Source: Nemertoderma westbladi (taxonomy: Eukaryota > Xenacoelomorpha > Nemertodermatida > Nemertodermatidae). From it: a stretch of DNA of 64,000 bases. Positions 43,137-54,514 of this stretch are shown piece by piece (the stretch's first letter is position 1; every line of letters starts with the position of its first letter). The stretch covers positions 62,001-126,000 of the forward strand of contig JAUCBJ010001431.1 of the NCBI GenBank assembly GCA_032718475.1. Reading direction: 5' to 3'. Below the pieces are notes generated by a model. It searched no databases, was not told the DNA's origin, and saw only the letters and a list, made by a program, of their open reading frames with translations. The translations under genes were made by a program, and so were the position numbers.

Positions 43137-46100
43137 TTAAATTAATTCGATGCTTGTTGCGCCAAAGCGGACAATAGAGTTCTTTTTACGTGTGCTACGG
43201 CGCGGTTGTACCGTAACCCAGTCGTCGTCAGTTTTGTCATTGGCTTCAGATGTTGTTGAGTCTGCTATCAGTGGTTTGTCGAACTCTACGTCGGTTGTCT
43301 CTTCAGGCTTCTCATGCAGAGGCCGTAGAAATCGTCGGTTTCTTCTCCAGGTATTCCCGGATGGCAGTTTAACCTGGTAGTCTCTGTGTAGACCGACACT
43401 GGTGATGGTGCCTGTGCGATCCCACCGTTTCGGCCGATTAGGATTTTGAATACGGACTTTCATCCCGATTTGAAGGGGTTTGTGATCTCGAGCGGTTGCG
43501 TTATAATGGTGCGTTGTTTGATCCAGGTCGGCTGCGTGTTTGTTGCCCAGGTTACCAGTTACTTGCAGGTTCTGGTTGTAGTTGTCTGAATGGGACGGGA
43601 CTCTCGAACGAAGTGTACGTCCAAATACAATTTCATTGGGAGATTTCCCATCTGCGCGGGGTGTATTTCTCAGCTCGAGGAGGCCGCTGAGAAATTCCTC
43701 GCAGTGAATGTCATTTCGTGGGACTTTAAGCAGGAGGTGTTTAAGAGTTTTCACTGCGGATTCTGCGTGTCCGTTTGATTGTGGATAGTGTGGGCTGCTA
43801 GGAACCCAGTTAATGCCCCACCGCTTGCAGAAGTCCCAGAAATTGGTGCTGTCGAATTGTGGCCCACCATCGGTTTTCAGCGTTGTTGGGACGCCGAGGT
43901 TGGGGAGCCATTTGCGGATGGCGCATACGACGTCGGTGGATGTTGGGTCGTGGTTCCACTGTGAAACTTCCGGGTAACCAGATAGTCGATCTGCGTAAGC
44001 TAGGTAGTGTTTGTTGCCTATAGCAAACAGGTCGGCTGATACTGATTCGAATGGTCGCTCGGGAATGTTGTCCGAAAGTAGCGTTTCTTTCTGGAGGGAT
44101 GGTCGGATCTCTTGGCATTTGTTACAATGTTTCACCGTACGCTCGATATGGTGGCTGATACTGGGCCAATAGACGGTTTGGCGGGCCCGTTGTTTAGTGC
44201 GGGTTGTGCCCTGGTGTGAGGCGTGTAAGCGTTGCAGGGTTTCAGCCTGGTGCTGGGTAGGGATGACGATTCTATTCCCAAATAGTACGAGGTCGTCAGC
44301 TGAAAGTGCCAGGTTATTCGATATTGAGCGAAATTTGCGGCAGTAGGGTGATGCTTGGTTTATAGTTCTGAAATCAGCCCGTACCTGATTAACTAGTTCT
44401 TGATATTCGGCGTCATTTGATGCTGCCGTTTTCAGTTCGTTTATCATTGGGTCATTTGAAAGACTGCCCGATGAGTCATTAGGTGGCGGCAGGTTACGGC
44501 AGATGGAAGCGACGGTAATTAGGTCGACACCGAGTTCCATCTCTTCGTTTGTCGGTTTGTCGACAGGGGAGCGGCTCAAACCGTCGGCAATTCGGTGAGC
44601 CTTGCCCTTTTGCCATTCGACGCGGAATTGGTAGCAAGATTGAAGGTCGGCTTTGATGCGCTGCAGTTTATCGTTACATACCTGATCGACACTGTAGTTA
44701 TTAAAAATGGTGACCAGGGGACGGTGATCTGTTACTACCGTAAATTCCGGTAGACCCAATATGTAAACCCGGCACTTACTAATGGCGTATCGGATGGCAA
44801 CGGCTTCTAATTCGATGGTTGCGTAACGAGTTTCAGCGTCGCTGATGAATCGGCTGCCGCATGCTACCAGATTCCAGACAGCTCCGTGGCGCTGGAGTAA
44901 GTCGAACCCGAACCCATGGAGGCGGCTGGCGTCGGTTTCCAGCCGTGTTTCTGCTTTGGGATCGAATGGAGCGAGTATTGGGGGTTTCACGAGTGCGTTT
45001 TTGACTCGCTGGAAAGCTTGTTGATGGTTGGCGTTCCAAGTAAACTCATTCCGGGTCCGGAGAAGTTCTCGTAGTGGAGCGGCTGTGGTACTGATGTCAC
45101 TAGAGAAGTGACCGAGTTGGTTTACCAGCCCCATAAAGCTACGAAGGTCAGTAATGTTCTTCGGTGTTGGGTAATCCGAAATCGCTCGAATCTTATCTGG
45201 GTCGGCCTCAGTTCCCTGACCCGATACGATGTACCCAGCGAATTTGACCGAGGGTTGAGCGAAGTTGAATTTGCCAGGGTGGAGAGTTATTCCAGATTCG
45301 CGGCATTTCTGGAGTACGGAGCGAACTCTCTGGACGTGGCTATTGAGGTTGGTGTCCTCTATCAGGATATCGTCAACGAGTTTGTGGACCTGTGTTAAAC
45401 CCTGTAGGGCTATATCTCCTCATAGGTTGTAACTATCTCCGGCAGAGATAAAGCCCATTGGGGCGCGGCAGTACCGGTAGCGGCCCCAGGGTGTTATAAA
45501 CGTTGTGAGGTCCCTGGATTTCTCATCGAGCGCGACCTGCCAATAGCCGGATTTTGCGTCTAATGTTGAAAAGATGCGTGCCCCTGGAGTCCGGTCGGAT
45601 ATTACGTCATATGGTGTTCTAGAATTATGGACGGTCCGTTTCACCTGGGAGTTCAGTTTTGTCAGATCGACCGTCATGCGAATTTCCCCCGGTCGATTTG
45701 GTTTGTTACATACGACTATGGGGTGGCACCAGTCAGTTGGCCGGTCGCCAACTCGTTCGATGATGCCTCGTGTTTCCATGTCGATGAGCTCCTTGTGTAC
45801 TTTTTCTCGTTGCGGGAATGGAACCGGACGGGCAGAGTTTACACAGAATGGCTCGGGGTTATCCACCAGTTGAATTTTCATTGGCGGTCCCGCCATTGTT
45901 TGGAGGCGTCCGTTGGAGCTGAACACATCGTGGAACTCCTCCATTAGTTTAAGTTTGGTGTCAGCATTATTTATCCGTTGTTCTGCGTCCACGGATATTG
46001 TTGAAACCACGGGGAAGTCCTTGTTGACAATACCCAATCCCTTACAGGCGTCCAGGGATATGTGTATGTCCCGCCCCATATCTGGGCACCAATAAACCCA

Positions 46101-47681
46101 GTCACTGTATGTTCGGTTACCGGTAGAAAGTTGCATATATGTTTTGCCGGTGCAATTCACAGATGTACCATTGGCTGCGGTCAGTGGGCAGTCGGCTGAT
46201 CCAAGTACGTGTTTGGTTGGGATGTTCCAATCTAAGCGGATTGTGTCACCAGCCGCTATAACTTGTGCGCCTGTATCTGCGATGCACATTTTAATCCCAG
46301 CCCACTCGCCATTACTACAAAATTCCACGGGGAGTAGTGGTTTCTGGCACCCAGTAGTAATGTCTGCCATCTGAATGGCGCCGTTAGTTTTTGTTTGTTG
46401 GTTTTCGAATTTTGTTTTAAGGCACCGTGATCCATGGTGCCCCTTGGTTCCGCATTTGTTGCAGTCAATGTTAATTGCTTTACAGGGTTGACTGTCCGCG
46501 TGCGGGTAGCGTCCGCCACAGCTTATGCACTCGCCCCGCTGTTTAATCTGCTTTATTGCGTCGCGGATAGTACCGATTATTGGACTACGATTCCGGTTGA
46601 AAGAGTTTGTTTTGGAACGTTGGTAGTCGCTCTTCCGACTCCGGCTCCTGCCTCGGTTCTGTTGGGCTGCAGGTCTGACTACTGGGTTGATTCGCTGTTC
46701 GCGGATGAGTTTAGTGTCGCGTGCGGCAACCTCGCGCGATCGACAGTAGTCGGGTATTTGTTCAGCGGTAAGGGGTGGCCGTTTCGCGAATATTTCTTCC
46801 CGTGTTACATCGTCAGTTATACCCCGGATGATCAGAGTGTTGATCCAGTCATCCCTTGTCATTGTGTCCAGATCAGCATCTTGGGCGAGCTCTAGTAATC
46901 GGACATAATAGTCGTCGAACGACTGACCAGGCTCCTGCCTCAGCTGTACGAGTTGGTGTCGGTCCACAACGATGTTACGTTCCAAACGGAGGTAGTCACG
47001 GATCTCATCCTGGATATCCCCCAAGGTTTTGTTCGTCTCGGCAGGAATGTTTAATCGATGGTGTATTCTGTTTAGGAACTCGGGTGAGCAGTTGCTAAAG
47101 AAAATAGCAACCTGATCTTCCCTCGATTTCCGGTCCAGATGAACGATTCTGCTGTAGTTCGTCCACTGGCGTTCCCAACGGATGTAGCGATGATAGCTAA
47201 ATTCAACGTCGAGTTTATCCGGAGCCCTCGCTGTCAGTTTAGCAGCTGCACCATCGTTGTTATGTTCCGGATGGTTGCCTCCCGGGTTTAATGTTTCCTC
47301 TCCACTACGGTTTTGCAGGAATTGAAGAAGTCGCTGTTCACGATCTTCCTCGCGTTGTTCGCGTCGAAGTTCGTCTTCTAAGCGGCGTTGTTCTTCCTCC
47401 TCGCGGCGGCGTTCTCTCCGCTCCTCCTCAGCGAGTCGCCGTTCCTCGAAGTGGATGATAAGTTTGGTTAAGTTGAGTGGTTTCTCATCGTCTCCCGACT
47501 CATCCTGTTCATGGATGGCTTTTGTGAGACGTTTACGGAGGGTTGCTGACGGCGTTTTCGGGCCAAACGCTATTCCTGCATGTGAGCAATGTATTTTCAG
47601 TGCGGGACGTTCTAGGCGTTCGATATCAACCGAGTTGAGGTCAAGCCAGTCCTCCTCGCGTATGTTGGATGGCGTCGCCAT
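43137..47681 (-). CDS. Ty3/Gypsy Gag-Pol polyprotein with one in-frame TGA
   Basis: A single frame of about 1514 codons from ATG at 47681 (MATPSNIREEDWLDL). Order: an N-terminal charged coiled region (RRLAEEERRERRREEEEQRR), Gag core, two knuckles (CX2CX5HX5C and CNKCGTKGHHGSRC), protease (IADTGAQV), reverse transcriptase (VDLTKLNSQV, APMGF, LVDDIL), RNase H (TDASRLHGFG, DHRPLV), integrase zinc finger (HCNKCQEIRP) and DDE core (SADLF, TDGGPQFDS, QSNGHAESAV), then a GPY/F-like end. One TGA at 45420-45422 falls between the APMGF and VDD motifs. Neighbouring codons suggest CGA decayed to TGA. Copy 1 has the same stop. The frame is otherwise intact. Confidence 0.92.
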
Positions 47682-47720
47682 ATTTCGTTCGTTGTTCGAA
47701 ATTCCAGCTACGCCGCTACA

Positions 47721-47730
47721 CACTGCGCCA
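47721..47730 (-). other. Gypsy primer-binding site
   Basis: On the minus strand TGGCGCAGTG follows the 5' LTR directly. Its first nine bases fit the 3' end of a tRNA-Ser-type acceptor (ACTGCGCCA), a primer used by several Gypsy lineages. Confidence 0.7.
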
Positions 47731-48007
47731 TGTTATGGACGAAAGAATGATGCTCCATCACCGTGCTATGTAATATAATTCATCCAATAATGTTATTGTT
47801 AAAACCAATCATATATATAATATAAGCAAGTAAACATATATATATCATAGGCCTAAGTACTGACTACTGGTATGGGGCCATGGCTTCTTATAGGCCGTGG
47901 TGTACTGTACTAACATACAGTCTGACAGTCCAATAAAAGGGGCGAGCCATGCATACCAAAGTGTTGGTAGATGCGGGTTCTATTACTTATAGTATAAGGC
48001 TACGACA
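47731..48007 (-). repeat. Gypsy 5' LTR (277 bp)
   Basis: Differs from the 3' LTR by GGCCATGG versus GGCCACGG and by TTGGTAGATG versus TTGGCTGATG. It is followed by AGTAG. Only one copy exists because the duplication ended at 46384. Confidence 0.9.
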
Positions 48008-48866
48008 AGTAGAAACAATGGCTTTTCCATCATCAACCTCGTAACCAGAGGTGATCGCTAAATTACACTCGTTCTGAATATTTGTAACAAACCCAAAAGT
48101 GCAATGGTCAAAAGCAACCCAATCATCTGGTTTTAAGACTAGTTGACTAGTTGGATTAATATAAGGGTGACAGATATTTATGTAATGTTGAAATAAATTT
48201 GCGCAGGTGATGGAAAAGGTGATCCATGAACCATTTACGTGTCTTCTAACTTTATTAAATCGAGTGGCAGTGGGTTAACACTTCCATAGGTGGCAACTCT
48301 AAAATTGAATCCAAAGTAATAAGAGACTTTATTGGCATAAAAGAAGGTGAGCTCATTCAATTTCTCGCCGAAAACGAGAACATCCTTGTCAAAAAGTTTA
48401 AAGAAACGAGTCTCCTCTTCCTCGGTTGGAGGCGAGGAGTTCCAGATGAGAAGAAGAATCGAGTTTGCGATATTATGAAAATCAAATAAACGGTCATTGG
48501 AGAAGAAGGAAATTATGAGAGTGGTTAAACCCAGTAAACGATTTGCAATGTCTTGGGTAATGTTTTCTCGAATAAAATCAATAACAGTGATTGGAATCGT
48601 AAACGTCGCGGGCGAAGTTTTTTCTCCTTTTTTAAAAGTTTGAAACCATGGTTGGAAGAATGAAGTTTATTATCATCGAGAGTTTGGTAGTGTCCATTGT
48701 GAAGTTCGTAGCAGGCATGGAAAATAAAGTGAGCGTAGTTTGCCAGAACTAGAAAGGGGTGGTTTAAAGTTGTATTTATTGTTAACAGAAAGTGTTTGTT
48801 CGATGGATCGAAATAGAAGCCAAACGAGTTGTCCACTAGTGTAAACTGATTCTCACTGCAAACCAT
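48008..48866 (-). pseudogene. Minus-strand Polinton-like ORF, unrecognised, frameshifted and cut by Gypsy
   Basis: About 285 codons are open apart from one frameshift in an A-run near 48625. The N-terminus reads MVCSENQFTLVDNSFGFYFD; later parts are hydrophobic and aromatic with beta-like alternation. It continues to its stop at 42688 across the Gypsy insertion. Position and orientation within the Polinton-like element suggest a structural gene, but I recognise no family and do not assign one. Confidence 0.5.
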
Positions 48867-49298
48867 CTCGTTGTTTGAATAGCTGATTTCTGATTATGCC
48901 ATTGTGAATAGGTAACTCGTTTTAGGAAATAAATAAATAACTAAATACTTTTAAAAAAAATAACTAAAATTTTTAACAATATAAATTACACAATGAAGGG
49001 GAATGTGGTGAACAGGGAGCTATTATAGAGGGAGATTAGTTTGGAGTAGCCAATCAGAGAGCAGATGTAAGTAAAGCAGCCAATCAGAGAGCAGATGTAA
49101 GTAAAGCAGCCAATGAGGAACCAGCTTTGATGATGTTATACGAGGCGAGTTGCAGCTTGCCTAATGTTATCAATGGTACCCAATGTGGCGCCAAAGATGA
49201 TGTCATCAAAGGTGGACTGGCACAGAGTAATTAGTAACCAGTATAGGACCTAGCCTAGGGCTAAATATGGCAGGCTGAAAGTCCATGGCAAGGTAGGA
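48867..49298 (-). promoter_or_regulatory. Upstream region with CCAAT repeats
   Basis: Upstream of the minus-strand ORF lie two full copies and one partial copy of a 30-bp repeat, AGCCAATCAGAGAGCAGATG... (about 49046-49115). Each contains CCAAT (ATTGG on the coding strand). This is a plausible promoter of the element's gene; no TATA box is clear. Confidence 0.35.
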
Positions 49299-49716
49299 GC
49301 TGGGGTGATGCCATCAATGATGTCATTCGGTAAGTAATAAATAAAACTATTTATTGGTAAATCTAAAAATAGAAATCAATTTATAAATTAAATAAGTAAT
49401 ACAATTAAATAAAGTAAAAGTAATACAATTAATTAAATTAAAATTGAATGCCAATAAATAAATACTAATAAATAAAAGGGTAGCGGTGTCACTTATGACA
49501 CCCTTTGCACGGCTTAGCGACAGTTAGTCAACACTGATAACCATTGGGTATCAGGGCGCCAATTTGTTTGATAAATTAGGATAATCAATTAAACCCTAAT
49601 ATGGTATTATAAGACATCTATTAGGGTTTAATTGTATTAATTAATTGATGACATCTGTCAATTAGGGTCTAATTAGGTGTCAGTGTGGTCTAACTGTCGC
49701 AAAGCCGTGCAAACCC
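49299..49716 (-). repeat. Right terminal inverted repeat of the Polinton-like element
   Basis: Inverse of 39732-40219, ending CCCCTACTACT before TGGGTA. Several per cent divergent and about 70 bp shorter than the left copy. Confidence 0.85.
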
Positions 49717-50144
49717 CTACTACTTGGGTAGATTGCGTTGCGTCGCATACGGAGGAGCTGTAAACTATAGATTCCGATGTGCCGGCGATGGATTCCGATA
49801 TTCCTGTGATTGATATGATATCTCCATTGTCTATCTGAAATTCCAATTCGGATAGGCAGGGATCCGCGCTGATTGGACGGGAATTAGCCAATAGGATGTC
49901 GCTTTGGTATGACGAAGAATAACCGGCGTCTGTAGCAGGCGTGTCGGTGTTGGCTAGTGCTATACGATCATCTTCCTGCTCACTATAGGGTGTCGATCTG
50001 TCGCCACAGTCGATTGTTAACTGCTGACTGCGGGAGAGGTAGGAGGTTTGGTTGCGTCCGTAAGTCGTCCTCAACATTGTGGGAATCTGGGAGGCCCAAG
50101 TTCGCACAGCGTGGGTTCGTTCCGCCTTATATTTTTCGTTCTTC
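49717..50144 (-). CDS. Host terminal exon, 5' part (interrupted by the Polinton-like element)
   Basis: On the minus strand, the acceptor TTATTACTGCAG leads into an open frame starting with one base of a split codon, then KNEKYKAERTHAVRTWASQ. It continues with SQQLTIDCGDRSTPYSEQED, a Ser-rich part, and VYSSSVCDATQ, where the Polinton-like element enters. The frame then resumes at 39731. The product looks like a cytoplasmic tail or disordered region. The family is not recognised. An allele without the insertion would encode about 190 residues from this exon. Confidence 0.65.
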
Positions 50145-50239
50145 CTGCAGTAATAAAGTTTGTTACAAATAATAATCTTAAAGTTAATTCAACTTGAATG
50201 TTACTTCTATGAATATTACCCTGTACTCTGTCAACAGTG

Positions 50240-51772
50240 GTATGAATAATAGTAATTCTTGACAAATTTATGGTTGTGGCAATCATTACTGTAAACTCTT
50301 TGTATTAAATTAATCCCCTCAATGACCTCAAGCGTATAATCTCCGAGGGATCGGAGTGTTTTCTCGAGATCAAACCACCCAAGTGCGAGCGTTTTTTTCA
50401 GAGGAAATACGGACTGCCATCCAAAGCGCGTTCCAAGAGGTTTGTTCTGGGATGAAGACTCTCCCCCTGGGTGAACTAACGATGTTGGGTGCCCCGATCG
50501 GTGATGCTGCCATTGAGACATGTCTGCAGGGTAAGGTCGACAACCTGGCCACGCTAACATCAGGGCTTCCGCACACCGACGCCCACCATGCCTTCTACCT
50601 CCTAAAACGTTCGTTTTCAATTCCCAGACTAACCTACATCCACCGCACATCAAACGTGCTTCACGAAACCGGATATCCTCGCTAAGTTCGACCAAACCAT
50701 CAGAGATGCTCTCTGTGAGGTTGCAAACTCTGTAGTCGACGACTGTGCATGGTTACAAGCTGATCTCCCTGCCTGCATAGTTGGTCTCGGCCTCGCCAGT
50801 GCTATACAGCTCGCACCTTCCGCGTTCCTGGATTCTGCGGCTGCTAGTGCTGGTCTGACAGGGCGCCTCCTCACGCAAAAGGAAACCTCCTTAGACCACG
50901 TGACATCTCAAGCACTGGAGCAGTGGAAATCGATGGTCCCAGATGGTGAACCCACTCCATCCCCCAATTCTACCCATCAGAGTGCATGGATGAGGCCATC
51001 TTCGAGGAAACTTGGAACAGACTCCAATCTTCATCTCCCCAGTCGATGTCGCCCGTCTAAACACTCCTTGTACTCGAGTGTATCAGGTTGTTGGTTAGAC
51101 GCAGTCCCAGCCTCTTCCCTAGGCTTGAAACTCAACAACATACAATTCCGGCTCTCCGTCGCCACCCGTCTGGGATGCATGGTTACAGAACCCCTTAACC
51201 TCGCACTATGTGGTAGTCAAATTGAATCAGATTGTCTGCATGGTTTATCCTGCAAGCATAGCGTAGGCCGACATCCCAGACATACTATGGTCAACAACAT
51301 AATTAAAAGATCTGTGGCCAGAAGTGGCGTCCCCTCCCTCTGGGAACTCTGTAGAGCTCTGTAGAGATGGAAGCAGTAAACAGGTGGATGGTGTTACCAT
51401 TGTCCCATGGAGGCGGGGTCTGGGATGCCACCATATGGGACCCGCTTGCACCCATTCACCGCGCTACAAGCCAGTCCTCTGGCGGTCGATTGGCGGTCGG
51501 GTGGCGGCTGAGGCAGAGGCAGCCAAAAAAACGATGAGCTTGTGAAAAGGGGCTATATATTTCACCCGGTGGCATTGGAAACGTTCGGAAAGCCCAGCCC
51601 CGAAACCACCAGCTTCCTCAAGGGCCAGAGGATCCACGCCGTTACCATGGAGCCCAGGTCTCACCGAGTCCTCCTACAACGGATCCTAATCGCGATACTA
51701 ATCGGGAATGCCGCCTCCATACTGGGGACCATAGACTCTTCCTCTGCAGGCCTCTACGACATCATCGAGTAA
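50240..51772 (+). pseudogene. LINE-like reverse transcriptase relic, plus strand
   Basis: Plus-strand segments in three frames give, in order: LTMLGAPIG with HHAFYLLKRSFSIPRL (behind the RT core), DALCEVANSVVDD with LPACIVGLGLASAIQLAPSA, SGCWLDAVPASSLGLKLNNI, a Cys/His block HGLSCKHSVGRHPRHTMVNN, and a C-terminal end FHPVALETFGK...LLQRILIAILIGNAASILGT. This is the standard tail of an invertebrate non-LTR retrotransposon protein. It is related to, but a different subfamily from, the relic at 27713-29060. Several frameshifts and a stop are present. It lies between two host terminal exons on the other strand. Confidence 0.65.
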
Positions 51773-52052
51773 TTAATTAGTCGTATTTTATTTATTTTAC
51801 ATCCCGCCTCTTTCTTATTTTTATCTTTACTTATTTGTTTTTATCCTTTTTGGTTAATATATTTCACTTTATTGCTTTTAATCACAACCCACCTCATTTC
51901 ATTTCAATTATTTATTTCATATATTCATATATTTCTTTATAAAAGCGAATTTTTACTCATTACTACATTTTAAATTTTTTTTTAAAAAAAATTAATTTAA
52001 TGTAATAAATAGCCTAAAAGGTTTCACAACTCGACTACATCTAGACGTTATC
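51773..52052. other. A+T-rich stretch, nothing recognised
   Basis: Downstream of the LINE end and of the host exon stop. It may be a 3' UTR on the minus strand. Confidence 0.4.
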
Positions 52053-52281
52053 TCACCTTCTCAGATAGGCTATAACAGGGTCATTATGGTCGTGGTAGAG
52101 GTCTAATTCTGAAGATATATGGGAGTAGGATAACGAATCGACTCCACTGGAATACCTCGATGGATAAGGAAACTCGTTGTATTTACTGGTGTAGTTGAGC
52201 AAAGTGAATCGATCGAGACGTTCTGTAGTCGAACTAACATCTGAGTCGTCCGCCGTCTCGGTAATGGGAAACAGCTGTTCT
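52053..52281 (-). CDS. Terminal exon of an unrecognised host gene
   Basis: On the minus strand, the acceptor TTATCTCCATCGCAG, with branch-point-like CTGAT/ACTAAT just before it, leads into 75 codons ending in TGA. The peptide starts EQLFPITETADDSDVSSTTE, includes RYSSGVDSLSYSHISSELDL and ends VIAYLRR. It is hydrophilic, Ser/Tyr/Asp-rich and protein-like. It begins one base into a codon, the same phase as the exon at 50144, so the two could be alternative ends of one gene. Its upstream intron contains the minisatellite and the BEL-like element. Confidence 0.6.
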
Positions 52282-52321
52282 CTGCGATGGAGATAATTAG
52301 TTCAATCAGTTTAACTCTCCT

Positions 52322-54514
52322 ACAGTTTTTGATACAGCGACTAATGTAAGTTTAACTTACCCAGTTTGATACAGCGACTAAATCTAAGTTAAACTTACTC
52401 AGTTTGATACAGAGACTAACTAATGTAAGTTAAACTTACCCAGTTTGATACAAAGACTAACTAATGAAAGTTAAACTTACCCAGTTTGATACAGAGACTG
52501 ATGTAAGTTAAACTTACCCAGTTTGATACAGAGACTAATGTAAGTTAAACTTACCCAGTTTGATACAGAGACTAATGTAAGTTTAACTTACCCAGTTTGA
52601 TACAGAGACTAATGTAAGTTAAACTTACCCAGTTTGATACAGAGACTAATGTAAGTTAAACTTACCCAGTTTGATACAAAGACTAACTAATGAAAGTTAA
52701 ACTTACCCAGTTTGATACAGAGACTAATGTAAGTTAAACTTACCCAGTTTGATACAGAGACTAATGTAAGTTAAACTTACCCAGTTTGATACAGAGACTA
52801 ATGTAAGTTAAACTTACACAGTTTAATACAGAGACTAATGTAAGTTAAACTTACCCAGTTTGATACAGAGACTAACTAATGTAAGTTAAACTTACCCAGT
52901 TTGATACAGAGACTAATGTAAGTTAAACTTACCCAGTTTGATACAGAGACTAATGTAAGTTAAACTTACCCAGTTTGATACAGAGACTAAGGTAAGTTAA
53001 ACTTACCCAGTTTGATACAGAGACTGATGTAAGTTAAACTTACCCAGTTTGATACAGAGACTGATGTAAGTTAAACTTACCCAGTTTGATACAGAGACTG
53101 ATGTAAGTTAAACTTACCCAGTTTGATACAGAGACTGATGTAAGTTAAACTTACCCAGTTTGATACAGAGACTAATGTAAGTTAAACTTACCCAGTTTGA
53201 TACAGAGACTAATGTAAGTTAAACTTACCCAGTTTGATACAGATACTAAGGTAAGTTAAACTTACCCAGTTTGATACAGAGACTAATGTAAGTTAAACTT
53301 ACCCAGTTTGATACAGAGACTGCTGTAAGTTAAACTTACCCAGTTTGATACAGAGACTAATGTAAGTTAAACTTACCCAGTTTGATACAGAGACTAATGT
53401 AAGTTAAACTTACCCAGTTTGATACAGAGACTAATGTAAGTTAAACTTACCCAGTTTGATACAGAGACTAATGTAAGTTAAACTTACCCAGTTTGATACA
53501 GAGACTGCTGTAAGTTAAACTTACCCAGTTTGATACAGAGACTGCTGTAAGTTAAACTTACCCAGTTTGATACAGAGACTAATGTAAGTTAAACTCACCC
53601 AGTTTGATACAGAGACTAACTAATGTAAGTTAAACTTACCCAGTTTGATACAGAGACTAACTAATGTAAGTTAAACTTACCCAGTCTGATACAGAGACTA
53701 ATGTAAGTCAAACTTACCCAGTTTGATACAGAGACTAATGTAAGTTAAACTTACCCAGTTTGATACAGAGACTAATGTAAGTTAAACTTACCCAGTTTGA
53801 TACAGAGACTAACTGATGTAAGTTAAACTTACCCAGTTTGATACAGAGACTAACTAATGTAAGTTAAACTTACCCAGTTTGATACAGATACTAACTAATG
53901 TAAGTTAAACTTACCCAGTTTGATACAGAGACTAACTAATGTAATTAAACTTACCCAGTTTGATACAGAGACTGATGTAAGTTAAACTTACCCAGTTTGA
54001 TACAGAGACTAAGGTAAGTTAAACTTACCCAGTTTGATACAGAGACTAACTAATGTAATTAAACTTACCCAGTTTGATACAGAGACTAATGTAAGTTAAA
54101 CTTACCCAGTTTGATACAGAGACTAATGTAAGTTAAACTTACCCAGTTTGATACAGAGACTAATGTAAGTTAAACTTACCCAGTTTGATACAAAGACTAA
54201 CTAATGTAAGTTAAACTTACCCAGTTTGATACAGAGACTAATGTAAGTTAAACTTACCCAGTTTGATACAGAGACTAATGTAAGTTAAACTTACCCAGTT
54301 TGATACAAAGACTAACTAATGTAAGTTAAACTTACCCAGTTTGATACAGAGACTAATGTAAGTTAAACTTACCCAGTTTGATACAGAGACTGATGTAAGT
54401 TAAACTTAACCAGTTTGATACAGAGACTGATGTAAGTTAAACTTAACCAGTTTGATACAGAGACTAATGTAAGTTAAACTTACCCAGTTTGATACAGAGA
54501 CTAATGTAAGTTAA
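52322..54514 (-). repeat. 37-bp minisatellite with bidirectional GTAAGT, left part
   Basis: About 57 tandem units of TAAGTTAAACTTACCCAGTTTGATACAGAGACTAATG, some with an extra CTAA. Each unit holds the near-palindrome GTAAGTTAAACTTAC, so GTAAGT occurs on both strands. The array is interrupted at 54514 by a retrotransposon and resumes at 62477. It lies in the presumed intron upstream of the exon at 52281. Confidence 0.95.

Larger units (their letters stand above)
38517..46384 (+). repeat. Tandem duplication of 7.85 kb, copy 2
   Basis: Head-to-tail second copy of 30672-38518. It continues at 46385 into the unique rest of the Gypsy element, so copy 2 retains the intact right side and copy 1 the intact left side, as expected for a simple tandem duplication. 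Confidence 0.9.
42798..48007 (-). mobile_element. Ty3/Gypsy retrotransposon, full structure (5210 bp)
   Basis: LTRs of 277 bp at 42798-43074 and 47731-48007 begin TG and end CA and differ at three positions. The element is flanked by a perfect 5-bp target duplication AGTAG (42793-42797, 48008-48012). A tRNA primer site lies beside the 5' LTR and a purine tract beside the 3' LTR. It encodes one Gag-Pol frame with a single stop. It sits inside a Polinton ORF and is therefore younger than the Polinton. Confidence 0.95.
39732..49716. mobile_element. Polinton/Maverick-like element with Gypsy insertion (non-autonomous)
   Basis: The ends are AGTAGTAGGGGTTTGC at the left and the inverse ending CCCCTACTACT at the right, flanked by a perfect 6-bp direct repeat TGGGTA (39726-39731 and 49717-49722). 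Six-base target duplications and long terminal inverted repeats are Polinton hallmarks. The coding content agrees: a protein-primed polymerase B relic and a capsid-like piece. Without the 5.2 kb Gypsy insertion it is about 4.8 kb, far below the usual 15-20 kb. Integrase, ATPase, maturation protease and most of the major capsid are absent, so it moved with borrowed proteins or lost its genes. Confidence 0.75.
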
